A stretch of 29,090 nt of DNA, taken from assembly GCA_964388595.1 (NCBI GenBank), contig CAYMAX010000016.1, positions 1 through 29,090 of the forward strand, given 5' to 3'. This DNA comes from CAYMAX01 sp964388595. GTDB lineage: Bacteria; Bacteroidota; Bacteroidia; Bacteroidales; UBA932. Both the position numbers and the translations under genes were made by a program. The first letter of the stretch is position 1; each line of letters opens with the position of its first letter. The notes under the pieces were generated by a model. It saw nothing but the letters and a program-made list of their open reading frames with translations. It was not told the DNA's origin and did not search any database. Positions 15,390-23,307 of this stretch are shown one piece after another.

Positions 15390-15965
15390 TTAGAATAGTG
15401 TCGTGATATTGGAGGTAAAGAGTTTGACGGCTATCGCCAAAAGAATGATTCCGAAAAACTTTCTCAGGATGTAAATCCCCCCCTTGCCAAGGACTTTCTC
15501 CGCCCATTCGATGTGGGCAAGGACGAAATAAACGATGACCATATTCAATACGAGTGCTACGACGATGTTTTCCACTGCATACTCTGCCCTAAGCGACACA
15601 ACTGTCGTAAGAGCACCGGCTCCGGCGATAAGGGGGAAAACTATAGGCACTATGGTAGCTGAACCATCCACAGATTTATATTTAAAAATCTCTATATCAA
15701 GAATCATCTCACCGGCAAGAATAAGGATAATCAAAGAACCGGCGACGGCGAAAGAGGAGATGTCAACTCCGAAAAAGCCGAGAATCGCATCACCAAGGAA
15801 GAGAAAAGCGAGGAAAAGTGCCAGTGAGATAATAGAAGCCTGACCACTTTTTATCTTAAGTCCTTTTTGTTTTAAGCCCAAAATAATAGGCACTGAGCCT
15901 GTTATATCAATGATAGCAAAAAGCACCATAAAAGCGCTTAATATTTCTTTAATGTTGAAGTTCAT
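15390..15965 (-). CDS. MarC-family integral membrane protein
   Basis: A 191-aa protein with six membrane segments and the MarC (UPF0056) marks: AFMVLFAIIDITGSVPIIL at the N-terminus, a central GSLIILILAGEMIL, and VFPLIAGAGALTT about residue 110. Once linked to multiple antibiotic resistance, MarC has no proven transport role; the function stays unknown. It converges on the AGCS gene with 3 bp between stops. A -7 box at 16004-16011 gives a leader of about 33 nt. Confidence 0.9.
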   Translation of the reverse strand: MNFNIKEILSAFMVLFAIIDITGSVPIILGLKQKGLKIKSGQASIISLALFLAFLFLGDAILGFFGVDISSFAVAGSLIILILAGEMILDIEIFKYKSVDGSATIVPIVFPLIAGAGALTTVVSLRAEYAVENIVVALVLNMVIVYFVLAHIEWAEKVLGKGGIYILRKFFGIILLAIAVKLFTSNITTLF

Positions 15966-16003
15966 AATAGCGAAAAAAAGAAAAAAACCCGTGTATACCG
16001 CTG

Positions 16004-16011
16004 CAAAAGTA
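16004..16011 (-). promoter_or_regulatory. -7 box for marC
   Basis: The minus strand reads TACTTTTG, a perfect TAnnTTTG match, 38 bp before the marC start. Confidence 0.45.
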
Positions 16012-16029
16012 AGAAAAAGCTACTATTTT

Positions 16030-16062
16030 TTTGCATTTATTAAAAAACTTTCTCTATCTTTA
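16030..16062 (+). promoter_or_regulatory. hc1 promoter
   Basis: TTTG at 16030-16033 and TATCTTTA at 16055-16062 (one mismatch) are separated by 21 bp, within the 19-21 bp spacing of Bacteroidota promoters. The start would be near 16066, leaving an A/T-rich leader of about 35 nt before the ATG at 16101. Confidence 0.5.
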
Positions 16063-16100
16063 CAGAAGTTTAAAATTTTACTAACTAAAATATAAACAAG

Positions 16101-16277
16101 ATGAAAGCTCTTATCGCAAAAATCAATGCACAAATCGAAGTTTTTCAAAAGAATTCTGAAGCACAACTCGTAAAAGGCAACAAAGCTGCCGGCACACGTG
16201 CTAGAAAAGCTGCTCTCGAACTCAGCAAACTCATGAAAGAATTCAGAAAAGCATCCGTTGAATTTTCAAAGAAATAA
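16101..16277 (+). CDS. Histone H1-like (Hc1 family) DNA-binding protein
   Basis: A 58-aa, lysine/arginine-rich protein. It has the core of the Hc1 family: MKALIAKINAQIEVFQKNSE, then KGNKAAGTRARKAALELSKL and EFRKASVEFSKK, one or two amphipathic helices with regularly spaced basic residues. Such proteins are short relatives of the chlamydial histone-like Hc1 and are common, highly expressed nucleoid proteins in Bacteroidota. It is a single-gene unit with its own promoter and a strong terminator 20 bp after the stop, which fits high, independent expression. Confidence 0.9.
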   Translation: MKALIAKINAQIEVFQKNSEAQLVKGNKAAGTRARKAALELSKLMKEFRKASVEFSKK

Positions 16278-16297
16278 TTTCTATCTGTTAGAAATTG

Positions 16298-16325
16298 AAA
16301 GCCTGAAGTCATTCAGGCTTTTTTT
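16298..16325 (+). terminator. Rho-independent terminator of hc1
   Basis: A perfect 10-bp stem (AAAGCCTGAA / TTCAGGCTTT, loop GTCA) runs directly into seven Ts at 16319-16325. On the minus strand there is no matching U-run, so it acts mainly for hc1. The stop codon of the convergent lipoprotein gene sits in the T-run. Confidence 0.9.
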
Positions 16326-16767
16326 ATTTCTTAGGCAGAATGATACCGGTATAGGTTTGTGGATCCCAAAACCACACCCTTTCTTCTGTCATCTGCGAAC
16401 ACTCCATCATTATTTTGTTAGTGGATTTATTTGAAGGGTCAAGATATGTAACAGTGGTCAAGATATGAACTCCGATATTATTTGGAATGGATTCTAAAAT
16501 TACATTCAGGGAAGTATCCTGCTCATTGGTCTGTACCCTGAAGAGTTTTCTGCTATGGTTATTGCAGACCTGATGAAGAGAATCAGATAATAGGAACATA
16601 GGCTTGCCATCGAGATAATAGCCCGGCCTGTCTGAAGAAAGGAAGTCCCTCTTCTGCATGGAGTCCACCACAATAATTACCTCCTCTTTGCAGGAAGAGA
16701 ATATGCCAAAAGCAATAAAAATTGCCATAGCATAAAAAACATTATTTAATCTTCTTCTCTTTGACAT
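16324..16767 (-). CDS. Small lipoprotein of unknown function, coupled to the M6 peptidase gene
   Basis: A 147-aa predicted lipoprotein: basic N-terminus (MSKRRRLNN), hydrophobic core, and lipobox FGIFSSC. The mature part of about 120 residues is probably beta-rich, with no family I recognise (RPGYYLDGKPMFLLSD, then a threonine-rich stretch, ending in VWFWDPQTYTGIILPKK). The ATG at 16767 was chosen because it gives a proper signal peptide; the frame is open a further 14 codons to 16809. The start lies 26 bp inside the end of the M6 peptidase gene, so the two are likely translated together. The link suggests a partner, inhibitor or anchor for the peptidase, but this is inference. Confidence 0.7.
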   Translation of the reverse strand: MSKRRRLNNVFYAMAIFIAFGIFSSCKEEVIIVVDSMQKRDFLSSDRPGYYLDGKPMFLLSDSLHQVCNNHSRKLFRVQTNEQDTSLNVILESIPNNIGVHILTTVTYLDPSNKSTNKIMMECSQMTEERVWFWDPQTYTGIILPKK

Positions 16768-18760
16768 AACATTTTTTGGTAATGATTTCTGATGAACCGT
16801 CTTTGGCATACACCATCATCAAGGAGAGTTTTTTTATCCCCGGAGTAATGAATATCAGTATGTTATCAGTCATCTGGACACCGTCTACCGACCACTGAAC
16901 GGAAGAGACCTCCTCCACCAGATTCTGAACCTTCAGCATCACTGTGTCCCCTACTGAATACTCGTTTTTTATCGAATAAATATAGGGGAATGATGAGGTA
17001 TAACTACCTGTTGTAAATTCTACAGAGGTAGTGTCTCCATTCATTTTCTTTCCTTTATAAAAAATCTGGCATTTATATTCAGTCTTCGCGGAGAGTCCTT
17101 CGATGGAAAAAGAGAGCTTATTGATGGTAGTATCTTTGAAAAGTGACTCATCAGATGATTTAAGTCCCCATCTCAATCCCCAGGAGAATATTCCTTCTTT
17201 GTTTGTTTTCCACTTTACGAGAGCATCCTTTTGATATGGAGTCACCTGAGGAGCAATGACCTGCAATAGTCTCTCAGTGTCATCCTTGACGACATTGAAT
17301 GCCACATTCTCTCCAGTTTGTCTGATATTCAATAATTTCATGCCAAGAGGGTCTCCATTCCAATCCTCAAATCCTGGATTGGAAGTGGCAGAAAATTCTT
17401 TCACATTTCCCTGCCCCGGGAAAAAAACCTGGCTGACTATTGAAGCACTGTCAAGTGATTCGACAAGATCTGCACATTCGTGAGAAGCATCTGCATTGAT
17501 GAGATTCTTGTCCCATCTGACATAAGCTTTGATACCTCCGGCATAGTTTACCGATTTATCGATATGATATACCACCATACCATTTCCCCCTATATACTTA
17601 TCCCATTTCTGAGAAGAACTTCTATTTTCGAAAAGATAATATTCATCTCGAATGGAAGTGTTCGCTTTGAGAATGGTACCATTGACATTGATGGGTGACA
17701 AAGAATACTCTCTGTCTACAGACAATAATGAGAATTCTGCAACATTGGACAATTCCCTGTCTATAGCACAATAATAGGGAGGAGTACGACCCTCATTGTT
17801 GTAATTGCCTTCATCCATGATAGACAAAGTCTTCCAAAGACATTTACTCAGACCACCGCTTGCATAATTGACATCGTAAAGGTCTTTTAACCCCAGAGAA
17901 TGTGAATATTCGTGGCAGAAAGTACCTATCCCTGCCGGCAATCTGCCTGAAGCACCTTTGAGTTCGGAGGCACACCCGTAAGTGCCTATTTTCTTCCCGT
18001 TGTAAATATAATTTTTGGACTCTACACTGAAAGTATGTGGCCAGATGGTGTTCTTGTCTCCCCCCTCTGCCTCATTATATCCTGCAAAAAAGACAAAAAC
18101 ATGGTCCACCACACCATCGTTATCCAGGTCATAGTCTGCAAAATTGTATTTCGATCTGACAGCTTCGCAAGCATCTCTGATCAGAAGCGGCATATTGACA
18201 TCATAGGTGACGACAGAAGGCACAGATTCATCATCTTGCCCGTAATAAGCGATAGTCTGAGGAAGAGATATCACATCGGTCACATCGAAAGAGATATTGT
18301 AATATCCGTTAAGATTGTCTTTGAAATAATCCTTTGCAGAGCCAGTAGCCTCGAAATCTGAATATCCTTCTTGGTTGAGCATCTTGTCGAAATGGGTTTT
18401 GGGATTATCTACCGAAAATTTGACATCTGAAAATTGAACCAAAAGTATTAAGGATTTCCTTGTCTTTACAGAAGCGGCAAGTGTCTTGTAAGGCATTGAA
18501 TTATTGGCTCTTATTATATCTGCATTGGGTGCTTCTGCGAAGTGATAGAAACCATCCGTGCCACAAGCTACAGGTATTCCTGATAAAGTAGTGACATATC
18601 TGTAATGCTCATCACCGTGAATCAGTACCATTATCGATGTGCCATCTGGTTGCGTGACCTTCACAGCCTTGGGGTAGGCTTTGACGGCAAAGGCAGAGTA
18701 CACGGAGATAAATAGCAAAAATATAATTGCAGTGGAACGCATTTTTTTTACTTTTGTCAT
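16742..18760 (-). CDS. Secreted M6-family (immune inhibitor A type) metalloprotease
   Basis: A 672-aa exported zinc peptidase. A signal peptide spans about residues 7-25 (MRSTAIIFLLFISVYSAFA), and an N-terminal pro-region (TQPDGTSIMVLIHGDEHYRYV, as in other M6 proteins) follows. The zinc motif HEYSHSLGLKD is at 283-293 (HExxHxxGxxD), and a calcium-loop-like DYDLDNDGVVDH lies at 209-220. The end of the catalytic part is near residue 490; about 495-590 looks like a fibronectin-III-like domain (QVTPYQKDALVKWKTN, then ETKYKC-like strands) and the rest is an all-beta tail. There is no type IX secretion C-terminal signal that I can see. The start could also be the ATG at 18742. It is divergent from the PCMD gene and overlaps the downstream lipoprotein gene. 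Confidence 0.9.
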   Translation of the reverse strand: MTKVKKMRSTAIIFLLFISVYSAFAVKAYPKAVKVTQPDGTSIMVLIHGDEHYRYVTTLSGIPVACGTDGFYHFAEAPNADIIRANNSMPYKTLAASVKTRKSLILLVQFSDVKFSVDNPKTHFDKMLNQEGYSDFEATGSAKDYFKDNLNGYYNISFDVTDVISLPQTIAYYGQDDESVPSVVTYDVNMPLLIRDACEAVRSKYNFADYDLDNDGVVDHVFVFFAGYNEAEGGDKNTIWPHTFSVESKNYIYNGKKIGTYGCASELKGASGRLPAGIGTFCHEYSHSLGLKDLYDVNYASGGLSKCLWKTLSIMDEGNYNNEGRTPPYYCAIDRELSNVAEFSLLSVDREYSLSPINVNGTILKANTSIRDEYYLFENRSSSQKWDKYIGGNGMVVYHIDKSVNYAGGIKAYVRWDKNLINADASHECADLVESLDSASIVSQVFFPGQGNVKEFSATSNPGFEDWNGDPLGMKLLNIRQTGENVAFNVVKDDTERLLQVIAPQVTPYQKDALVKWKTNKEGIFSWGLRWGLKSSDESLFKDTTINKLSFSIEGLSAKTEYKCQIFYKGKKMNGDTTSVEFTTGSYTSSFPYIYSIKNEYSVGDTVMLKVQNLVEEVSSVQWSVDGVQMTDNILIFITPGIKKLSLMMVYAKDGSSEIITKKCYVKEKKIK
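18749..18756 (+). promoter_or_regulatory. Possible -7 box for the PCMD/barrel operon
   Basis: TACTTTTG on the plus strand, a perfect TAnnTTTG match, 51 bp before the PCMD start. It lies inside the first codons of the divergent M6 peptidase gene, so the two transcripts would overlap if the M6 start is right. Confidence 0.4.
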
Positions 18761-18807
18761 CGCAATAATGTTGCAACTTACAACTTTTTATCGATTTATC
18801 CAATACT

Positions 18808-19773
18808 ATGCCTACTACCAAGACCCTTCTGTCTATACTTATCATCTCATTATCATCACTATACATTTTCGCCCAATCAAAGCAGAGCCAATTGATAGAA
18901 GAGTGTGGAAAATTTGAAAAATGGAGAGTCCTTGAGATAAAAGAATCGGGGATTATAGGAGGAAACGTCAAACACATTTATAAGTTCAATACCGGAGATA
19001 CTTTAGTCAGTAACGAACCCTATCAACCTCATCCTGAAGAGCTTTTTGCCCCATCCAATATTATGGCTAACATCATTGGCATCATCAAAACCAGCAATTC
19101 CGTGTTCCCCGATAAGCACGGAGATGGCTTGTGTGCCAAGATGGAAGTGGTCGTCGAAAAAGTCAAAGTCATAGGTATGATTAATATCGATGTCGTGGCC
19201 CAAGGTACCATACTCATCGGCGCCTTCAGAGAGCCTATCACCGACACCAAATCTCCCTATCGCAAACTTGATTCCGGAATACCATTTTATGATAGGCCGA
19301 GCGGATTGCAATACGATTATAAAGCTCTTGTAGGCAATCCTATTACCCGTGCTACAGGTCTGAGTCCGCGCAAATTTATCGGAGGCCCCGACTATCCTAC
19401 CATTGCTGTCTTTCTGCAGCAGAGATGGGAAGATGAGAAGGGTAACATCTATGCCAGCAGAGTGGGAACTGCCTATAAGATGGTGACCGCTGATGTCGAT
19501 GACTGGATAGAAGGAGAGGTACTTCCCATCAGATACGGAGATATTTCCAAACAACCCGGATTTCAAAAAGGGATGGCTCTCAGAAATGGCGAAATTATAA
19601 ACTATACCACCAATAGCAGAGGTGATATAGTCCCTATTTACGAAAATGAATGGGCCGACGCCAACGCATCTCCCACTCATATTATTATTTGGATATCATC
19701 AAGTATGGGGGTAGCTTTCTGGGGTGGCATTGGTAATATCCTGTGGATAGACAATGTCAAATTAACCTACTAA
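18808..19773 (+). CDS. PCMD-domain (putative carbohydrate metabolism) exported protein
   Basis: A 321-aa protein with a Sec signal peptide (LLSILIISLSSLYIFAQ). The mature part fits the PCMD family (Pfam PF13201) of Bacteroidota over nearly its whole length: FEKWRVLEIKESGIIGGNVKHIY, SNIMANIIGIIKTSNSVFP, the strand-rich GMINIDVVAQGTILIGAF, LQQRWEDEKGNIYASRVGTA, and a C-terminal SSSMGVAFWGGIGNILWIDNVKLTY that is a jelly-roll end. Known PCMD proteins are beta-sandwich, carbohydrate-binding-like. Unlike many, it has no lipobox cysteine and should be soluble in the periplasm or outside. Its stop is 3 bp before the next gene, a barrel protein. Confidence 0.8.
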   Translation: MPTTKTLLSILIISLSSLYIFAQSKQSQLIEECGKFEKWRVLEIKESGIIGGNVKHIYKFNTGDTLVSNEPYQPHPEELFAPSNIMANIIGIIKTSNSVFPDKHGDGLCAKMEVVVEKVKVIGMINIDVVAQGTILIGAFREPITDTKSPYRKLDSGIPFYDRPSGLQYDYKALVGNPITRATGLSPRKFIGGPDYPTIAVFLQQRWEDEKGNIYASRVGTAYKMVTADVDDWIEGEVLPIRYGDISKQPGFQKGMALRNGEIINYTTNSRGDIVPIYENEWADANASPTHIIIWISSSMGVAFWGGIGNILWIDNVKLTY

Positions 19774-19776
19774 TCT

Positions 19777-20937
19777 ATGATTAGATGTCGTCACTACACT
19801 ATCTTATCTTTCATCGCCATCTCATTACTGGCCTTACCATGCAAATTGTATGGTCAAGATAAAGTCGTGTATGATTCCACCTATGTAGCCTCTGTCACCG
19901 ATTCAGTAAAGCGATATATCGCTACTCACCCATGGAAATTCAAACCTGCACAAAACAAGTTCAGAATGATTCCCTATTTCGGGGCATTTTATTCTGAAGA
20001 ACGTGAATTTGGTGCTACAGTCGGATATGTGGCTCATTATCGTACAGGAATGGACACCATTTCCCCCCTCTCCATCACTTCGACCATAGCGAGCATCTCC
20101 ACCAATCTCTCCTACCTCGCTTCCATAAAGGGTGTTCATTATTCAGTCAATGGTTCTTTTCTCCTTGAATATGGCGTCAGATATAGTCGTGTTCCAAGAC
20201 GTTTTTGGGGCTTGGGTTATGACTCAGCCGTAGATGATAATAATCGAAGCTCTTTTACGGAAGATGTATTAAATGTCCGGATAGAAACTCTTTACCGACC
20301 ATTTGACCGATGGACATTAGGACCTGTCATCGGGTTCAACTACTACTCTTCATCAGATTATTCAAGCCCTGACCTGATAGCGGGAAATCCATTGTATACT
20401 CGCAATTTCAAAGCAGGACTTAAAATAGCATACGATTCTCGGGACAATTTTTCTGACCCTCAAAAAGGCATTTTCCTAAAACTCGAACAATTATTCAACT
20501 TCTCGATGTTTGACAGGAAGCCCTATTACAACACTATCCTTACTGCCGATTTTTTCATTCCTGCCTGGAAAGGTGCCGTCATAGCCATCGATACTTTCGG
20601 AGATTTGAACTTCGGTGACACTCCATGGATGATGTGGCCGGTCTTGGGCGGAGAGACCAGAATGAGAGGATATTATGAGGGAAGATTCCGCGACAAAAAT
20701 ATGCTTTCTGCCCAACTCGAACTCAGACAACACATCTACAAGGGACACGGGATAGTGGCATGGGGAGGAGCAGGCAATGTCTTCCCATCCTTCAGCCAAT
20801 TAGACACCAAACACACCCTTCCTACATACGGAGTAGGATATCGCTTCAAATTTTGGGGAATCATTCTCAGAGCTGATGTTGGATTCGGACTACAAGGATG
20901 CTACTCCATCATAGTCGGCATCAATAACGCTTTCTGA
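19777..20937 (+). CDS. BamA/TamA-like outer membrane beta-barrel protein without POTRA domains
   Basis: A 386-aa outer-membrane barrel. After a signal peptide (residues about 8-26, SFIAISLLALPCKLYGQ) comes a short linker and then the surface-antigen (bacterial outer membrane protein 85 type) barrel: YDSRDNFSDPQKGIFLKLE near residue 220, the conserved GGETRMRGYYEGRFRDKN, and a C-terminal phenylalanine as the last residue, as barrel proteins have. No POTRA repeats exist, so it is a barrel alone rather than BamA. It probably inserts in the outer membrane as a passive channel or as partner of the PCMD protein encoded 3 bp upstream. Convergent with trkA by 1 bp. Confidence 0.82.
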   Translation: MIRCRHYTILSFIAISLLALPCKLYGQDKVVYDSTYVASVTDSVKRYIATHPWKFKPAQNKFRMIPYFGAFYSEEREFGATVGYVAHYRTGMDTISPLSITSTIASISTNLSYLASIKGVHYSVNGSFLLEYGVRYSRVPRRFWGLGYDSAVDDNNRSSFTEDVLNVRIETLYRPFDRWTLGPVIGFNYYSSSDYSSPDLIAGNPLYTRNFKAGLKIAYDSRDNFSDPQKGIFLKLEQLFNFSMFDRKPYYNTILTADFFIPAWKGAVIAIDTFGDLNFGDTPWMMWPVLGGETRMRGYYEGRFRDKNMLSAQLELRQHIYKGHGIVAWGGAGNVFPSFSQLDTKHTLPTYGVGYRFKFWGIILRADVGFGLQGCYSIIVGINNAF

Positions 20938-20938
20938 C

Positions 20939-22285
20939 CTAAAGGAAAAATTTATCTACTTTAGAGACTACTGAAGGGTGAGCAAATACCACCACCTGAT
21001 CATAGGGCTGAATCACACTGTCACCATCTGCAATGAAACTTTCGTTGCCTCTGATAAACCCTCCGACTATAGCATCTTCGGGGAAATCGAGGTCACGAAT
21101 CTTTCCTTCAGTGATTTTGCTGTTGGTGTTCACAATAAATTCGAGAACTTCAGCCTCAGTACCATTGAGCACTTTGATGGAACGAACTTTATTGGATAAA
21201 GTAAATCGGAATATCCTTCCTGCAGTGATAAGCTTTTTGTTGATGACAGAATCAACGCCCATGCCCTCTGCAAGATTGATATATTCAAAATTCTCAACTT
21301 CTGCGATAACTCTGGGAACTCCCATTTTCTTGGCCACTACACAGGAAAGAATATTGGTCTCAGAACTACTGGTCACAGCGACAAATGCGTCATAATCCTT
21401 GATATCTTCATCAATAAGCATATCTGAATTACGGCCATCACCATTGATGACCAATGTCTTGCTTAAAGATTCAGACAGGTACTCACATCTTTGAGGCTTC
21501 AGCTCGATGATTTTCACCTGTTCCACTGACTTTTCAAGCTTTCTTGCCACCATCTCACCCATTCTTCCTCCACCCAGAATCATCAGCTTGCGAATGGATA
21601 CTTTCTCCTTCCCTGACAGCTCCATAGCTTTTTCCACCCCTTCCTTACGGGAAATGATATAAACGATATCATTGAGTCTGAAAGCAGTGGTGCTTTTAGG
21701 TATGATGGTCTCTCCGTTGCGTGATATGGATACAGCTCTAAAAAGATGTTCTGCTGTAGATTTGACATCTGAAACGGTCTTATCTATCATAGGAGAACCA
21801 TCCTCTATCTTGTAGACTATCAATTGAAGTTTTCCGTGAGAATAATCCATGAATTCAGAAATGGAAGTCTGCTTTAGAAGATTGGTAATCTCATTGGCTG
21901 CTATCTTCTCAGGGTAAAAAAGAGAATCAATACCCAATTCCGTAAAGAGTATTTTATTCTCGTTTTTCTGATATTCTTCATTATTGATACGTGCAGTCAC
22001 CTTTTTGGCGCCCAATTTCTTGGCAAGTACTGCAGATACTATGTTTACATCCTGTTCTGAAGCAGGACTCACCGCCACAAACAAATCTGCATTCTGCACA
22101 CCAGCTGACATCAGGGTCTCTATGGAGGTCGGGCGTCCCAACACAGTAATAAGGTCTGCTTCTTCAGATATTCTGTTGAGCCTCTCCTGATCCGTGTCTA
22201 TAATGGTAATATCGTGCCTCTCCAGACTAAGCATCTTAGCCAGATGGCTTCCGACATCACCAGCACCGGCGACGACAATTTTCAT
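20939..22285 (-). CDS. trkA: Trk potassium uptake regulatory subunit TrkA
   Basis: A 448-aa cytoplasmic protein built of two RCK units. Each begins with a nucleotide-binding Rossmann motif: GAGDVGSH at residues 6-13 and GGGRMGEM near 238, followed by conserved acidic ends (IIDTD, IIELK) that hold the ribose. Two C-terminal RCK_C domains follow. TrkA gates the channel subunit TrkH with NAD/ATP. No trkH gene is in the window, so the partner is elsewhere. It lies 11 bp downstream of the acidic DUF2795 gene and probably shares its promoter. Confidence 0.96.
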   Translation of the reverse strand: MKIVVAGAGDVGSHLAKMLSLERHDITIIDTDQERLNRISEEADLITVLGRPTSIETLMSAGVQNADLFVAVSPASEQDVNIVSAVLAKKLGAKKVTARINNEEYQKNENKILFTELGIDSLFYPEKIAANEITNLLKQTSISEFMDYSHGKLQLIVYKIEDGSPMIDKTVSDVKSTAEHLFRAVSISRNGETIIPKSTTAFRLNDIVYIISRKEGVEKAMELSGKEKVSIRKLMILGGGRMGEMVARKLEKSVEQVKIIELKPQRCEYLSESLSKTLVINGDGRNSDMLIDEDIKDYDAFVAVTSSSETNILSCVVAKKMGVPRVIAEVENFEYINLAEGMGVDSVINKKLITAGRIFRFTLSNKVRSIKVLNGTEAEVLEFIVNTNSKITEGKIRDLDFPEDAIVGGFIRGNESFIADGDSVIQPYDQVVVFAHPSVVSKVDKFFL

Positions 22286-22296
22286 CTTTTAATTAT

Positions 22297-22518
22297 TTAG
22301 TATTCTTCTTCATTGAAGAAGAAATCTTCCTTACTCGGATAATCCGGCCAGATATCTTCAATGCTTTCATACACCTCTCCATCGTCATCCAGATCATTAA
22401 GATTTTCAATCACTTCCAACGGAGCGCCTGAGCGAGTGGCATAATCAATTAGTTCATCCTTTGTTGCAGGCCAGGGGGCATCTTCAAGTTTCGATGCTAA
22501 TTCTAACGTCCAATACAT
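22297..22518 (-). CDS. DUF2795-type small acidic protein
   Basis: A 73-aa, strongly acidic protein (many Asp/Glu, ending in FFFNEEEY). The first 45 residues (WTLELASKLEDAPWPATKDELIDYATRSGAPLEVIENL) match the DUF2795 family, a compact helical domain of about 50 aa found in many bacteria with no known function. No signal peptide or membrane segment. It leads the pair with trkA (11 bp gap), and a promoter with phased repeats stands upstream. Confidence 0.8.
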   Translation of the reverse strand: MYWTLELASKLEDAPWPATKDELIDYATRSGAPLEVIENLNDLDDDGEVYESIEDIWPDYPSKEDFFFNEEEY

Positions 22519-22540
22519 ATCGCTTGTTTTAAAAGGGCTG

Positions 22541-22577
22541 CAAATATATACAAATATTTTATATACAAGCCAAATAT
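22541..22577 (-). promoter_or_regulatory. DUF2795-trkA promoter with phased CAAATAT repeats
   Basis: On the minus strand a -7 TATATTTG lies at 22541-22548, and a TTTG at 22571-22574 is about where a -33 element belongs (22-bp spacer, 1 bp longer than usual). CAAATAT occurs at 22541, 22551 and 22571 on the plus strand, exactly 10 and 20 bp apart. Confidence 0.5.
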
Positions 22578-22586
22578 TACTTTTTA

Positions 22587-23294
22587 TTAGAAAATGGTAG
22601 GATTATCATTTATGCTGTCAGATTCTATCTTCCCATCTCTCAGACGCACAATCCTTCTCGCGTATTTGGCAATATCCTCCTCGTGAGTAACTACAATCAC
22701 AGTATTGCCATTGTGATAGATATCATTAAACAGCTTCATAATATCAATCGAAGTCTTGGTATCCAGGTTGCCTGTAGGCTCATCCGCAAGGATGATGGCA
22801 GGATGATTGATAAGGGCACGCGCCAAAGCAACTCTCTGCTTCTGACCGCCTGAAAGTTCATTGGGACGGTGCTCCATACGGGATTCAAGACCTACATCCA
22901 CCAATGCTTTCTCAGCCTGAGCATTTCTCTCTTTCTTGCCATAACCGGCGTAAATAAGAGGCAATGCCACATTTTCAATAGAATTGTACCTTGGCAGAAG
23001 GTTGAAAGACTGAAAGACAAATCCAATCTCCATATTCCTGACCGTAGCCAACTCATTGTCATCCATCTCACTCACATCAGTGCCATTGAGAATATATTTC
23101 CCCTTCGTAGGAGTGTCCAAACATCCCAGAATATTCATCATCGTGGACTTACCTGACCCTGAAGGGCCCATAATAGCCACATACTCGTTCTTGCAAATAG
23201 TAAGGCTCACACCATCCAAAGCACGCACCTCCTGATCTCCCACCTGATAGATTTTATAGATTTGATCTATCTCAATAATCTCTTTCTTCTCCAT
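22587..23294 (-). CDS. LolD/MacB-type ABC transporter ATPase
   Basis: A 235-aa ATPase of the type that powers LolCDE, MacB or FtsE-like complexes. Walker A GPSGSGKST is at 43-51, then the Q-loop FVFQSFNLLP, the signature LSGGQKQRVALARAL, Walker B with its glutamate in AIILADEPTGNLD, and the switch histidine in VIVVTHEEDIA. All catalytic residues are intact and the length is normal. No FtsX/MacB permease gene lies next to it, so it serves a permease encoded elsewhere. It overlaps no neighbour; its start is 13 bp downstream of the mqnB stop, so both are probably one operon. Confidence 0.92.
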   Translation of the reverse strand: MEKKEIIEIDQIYKIYQVGDQEVRALDGVSLTICKNEYVAIMGPSGSGKSTMMNILGCLDTPTKGKYILNGTDVSEMDDNELATVRNMEIGFVFQSFNLLPRYNSIENVALPLIYAGYGKKERNAQAEKALVDVGLESRMEHRPNELSGGQKQRVALARALINHPAIILADEPTGNLDTKTSIDIMKLFNDIYHNGNTVIVVTHEEDIAKYARRIVRLRDGKIESDSINDNPTIF

Positions 23295-23307
23295 AATCCG
23301 ATATTTA

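Noticed and set aside
18761..18807. Promoter for the M6 peptidase gene in the short divergent gap
   Set aside because: Only a one-mismatch match (TAGTATTG on the minus strand at 18801-18808) was found, too weak to annotate.
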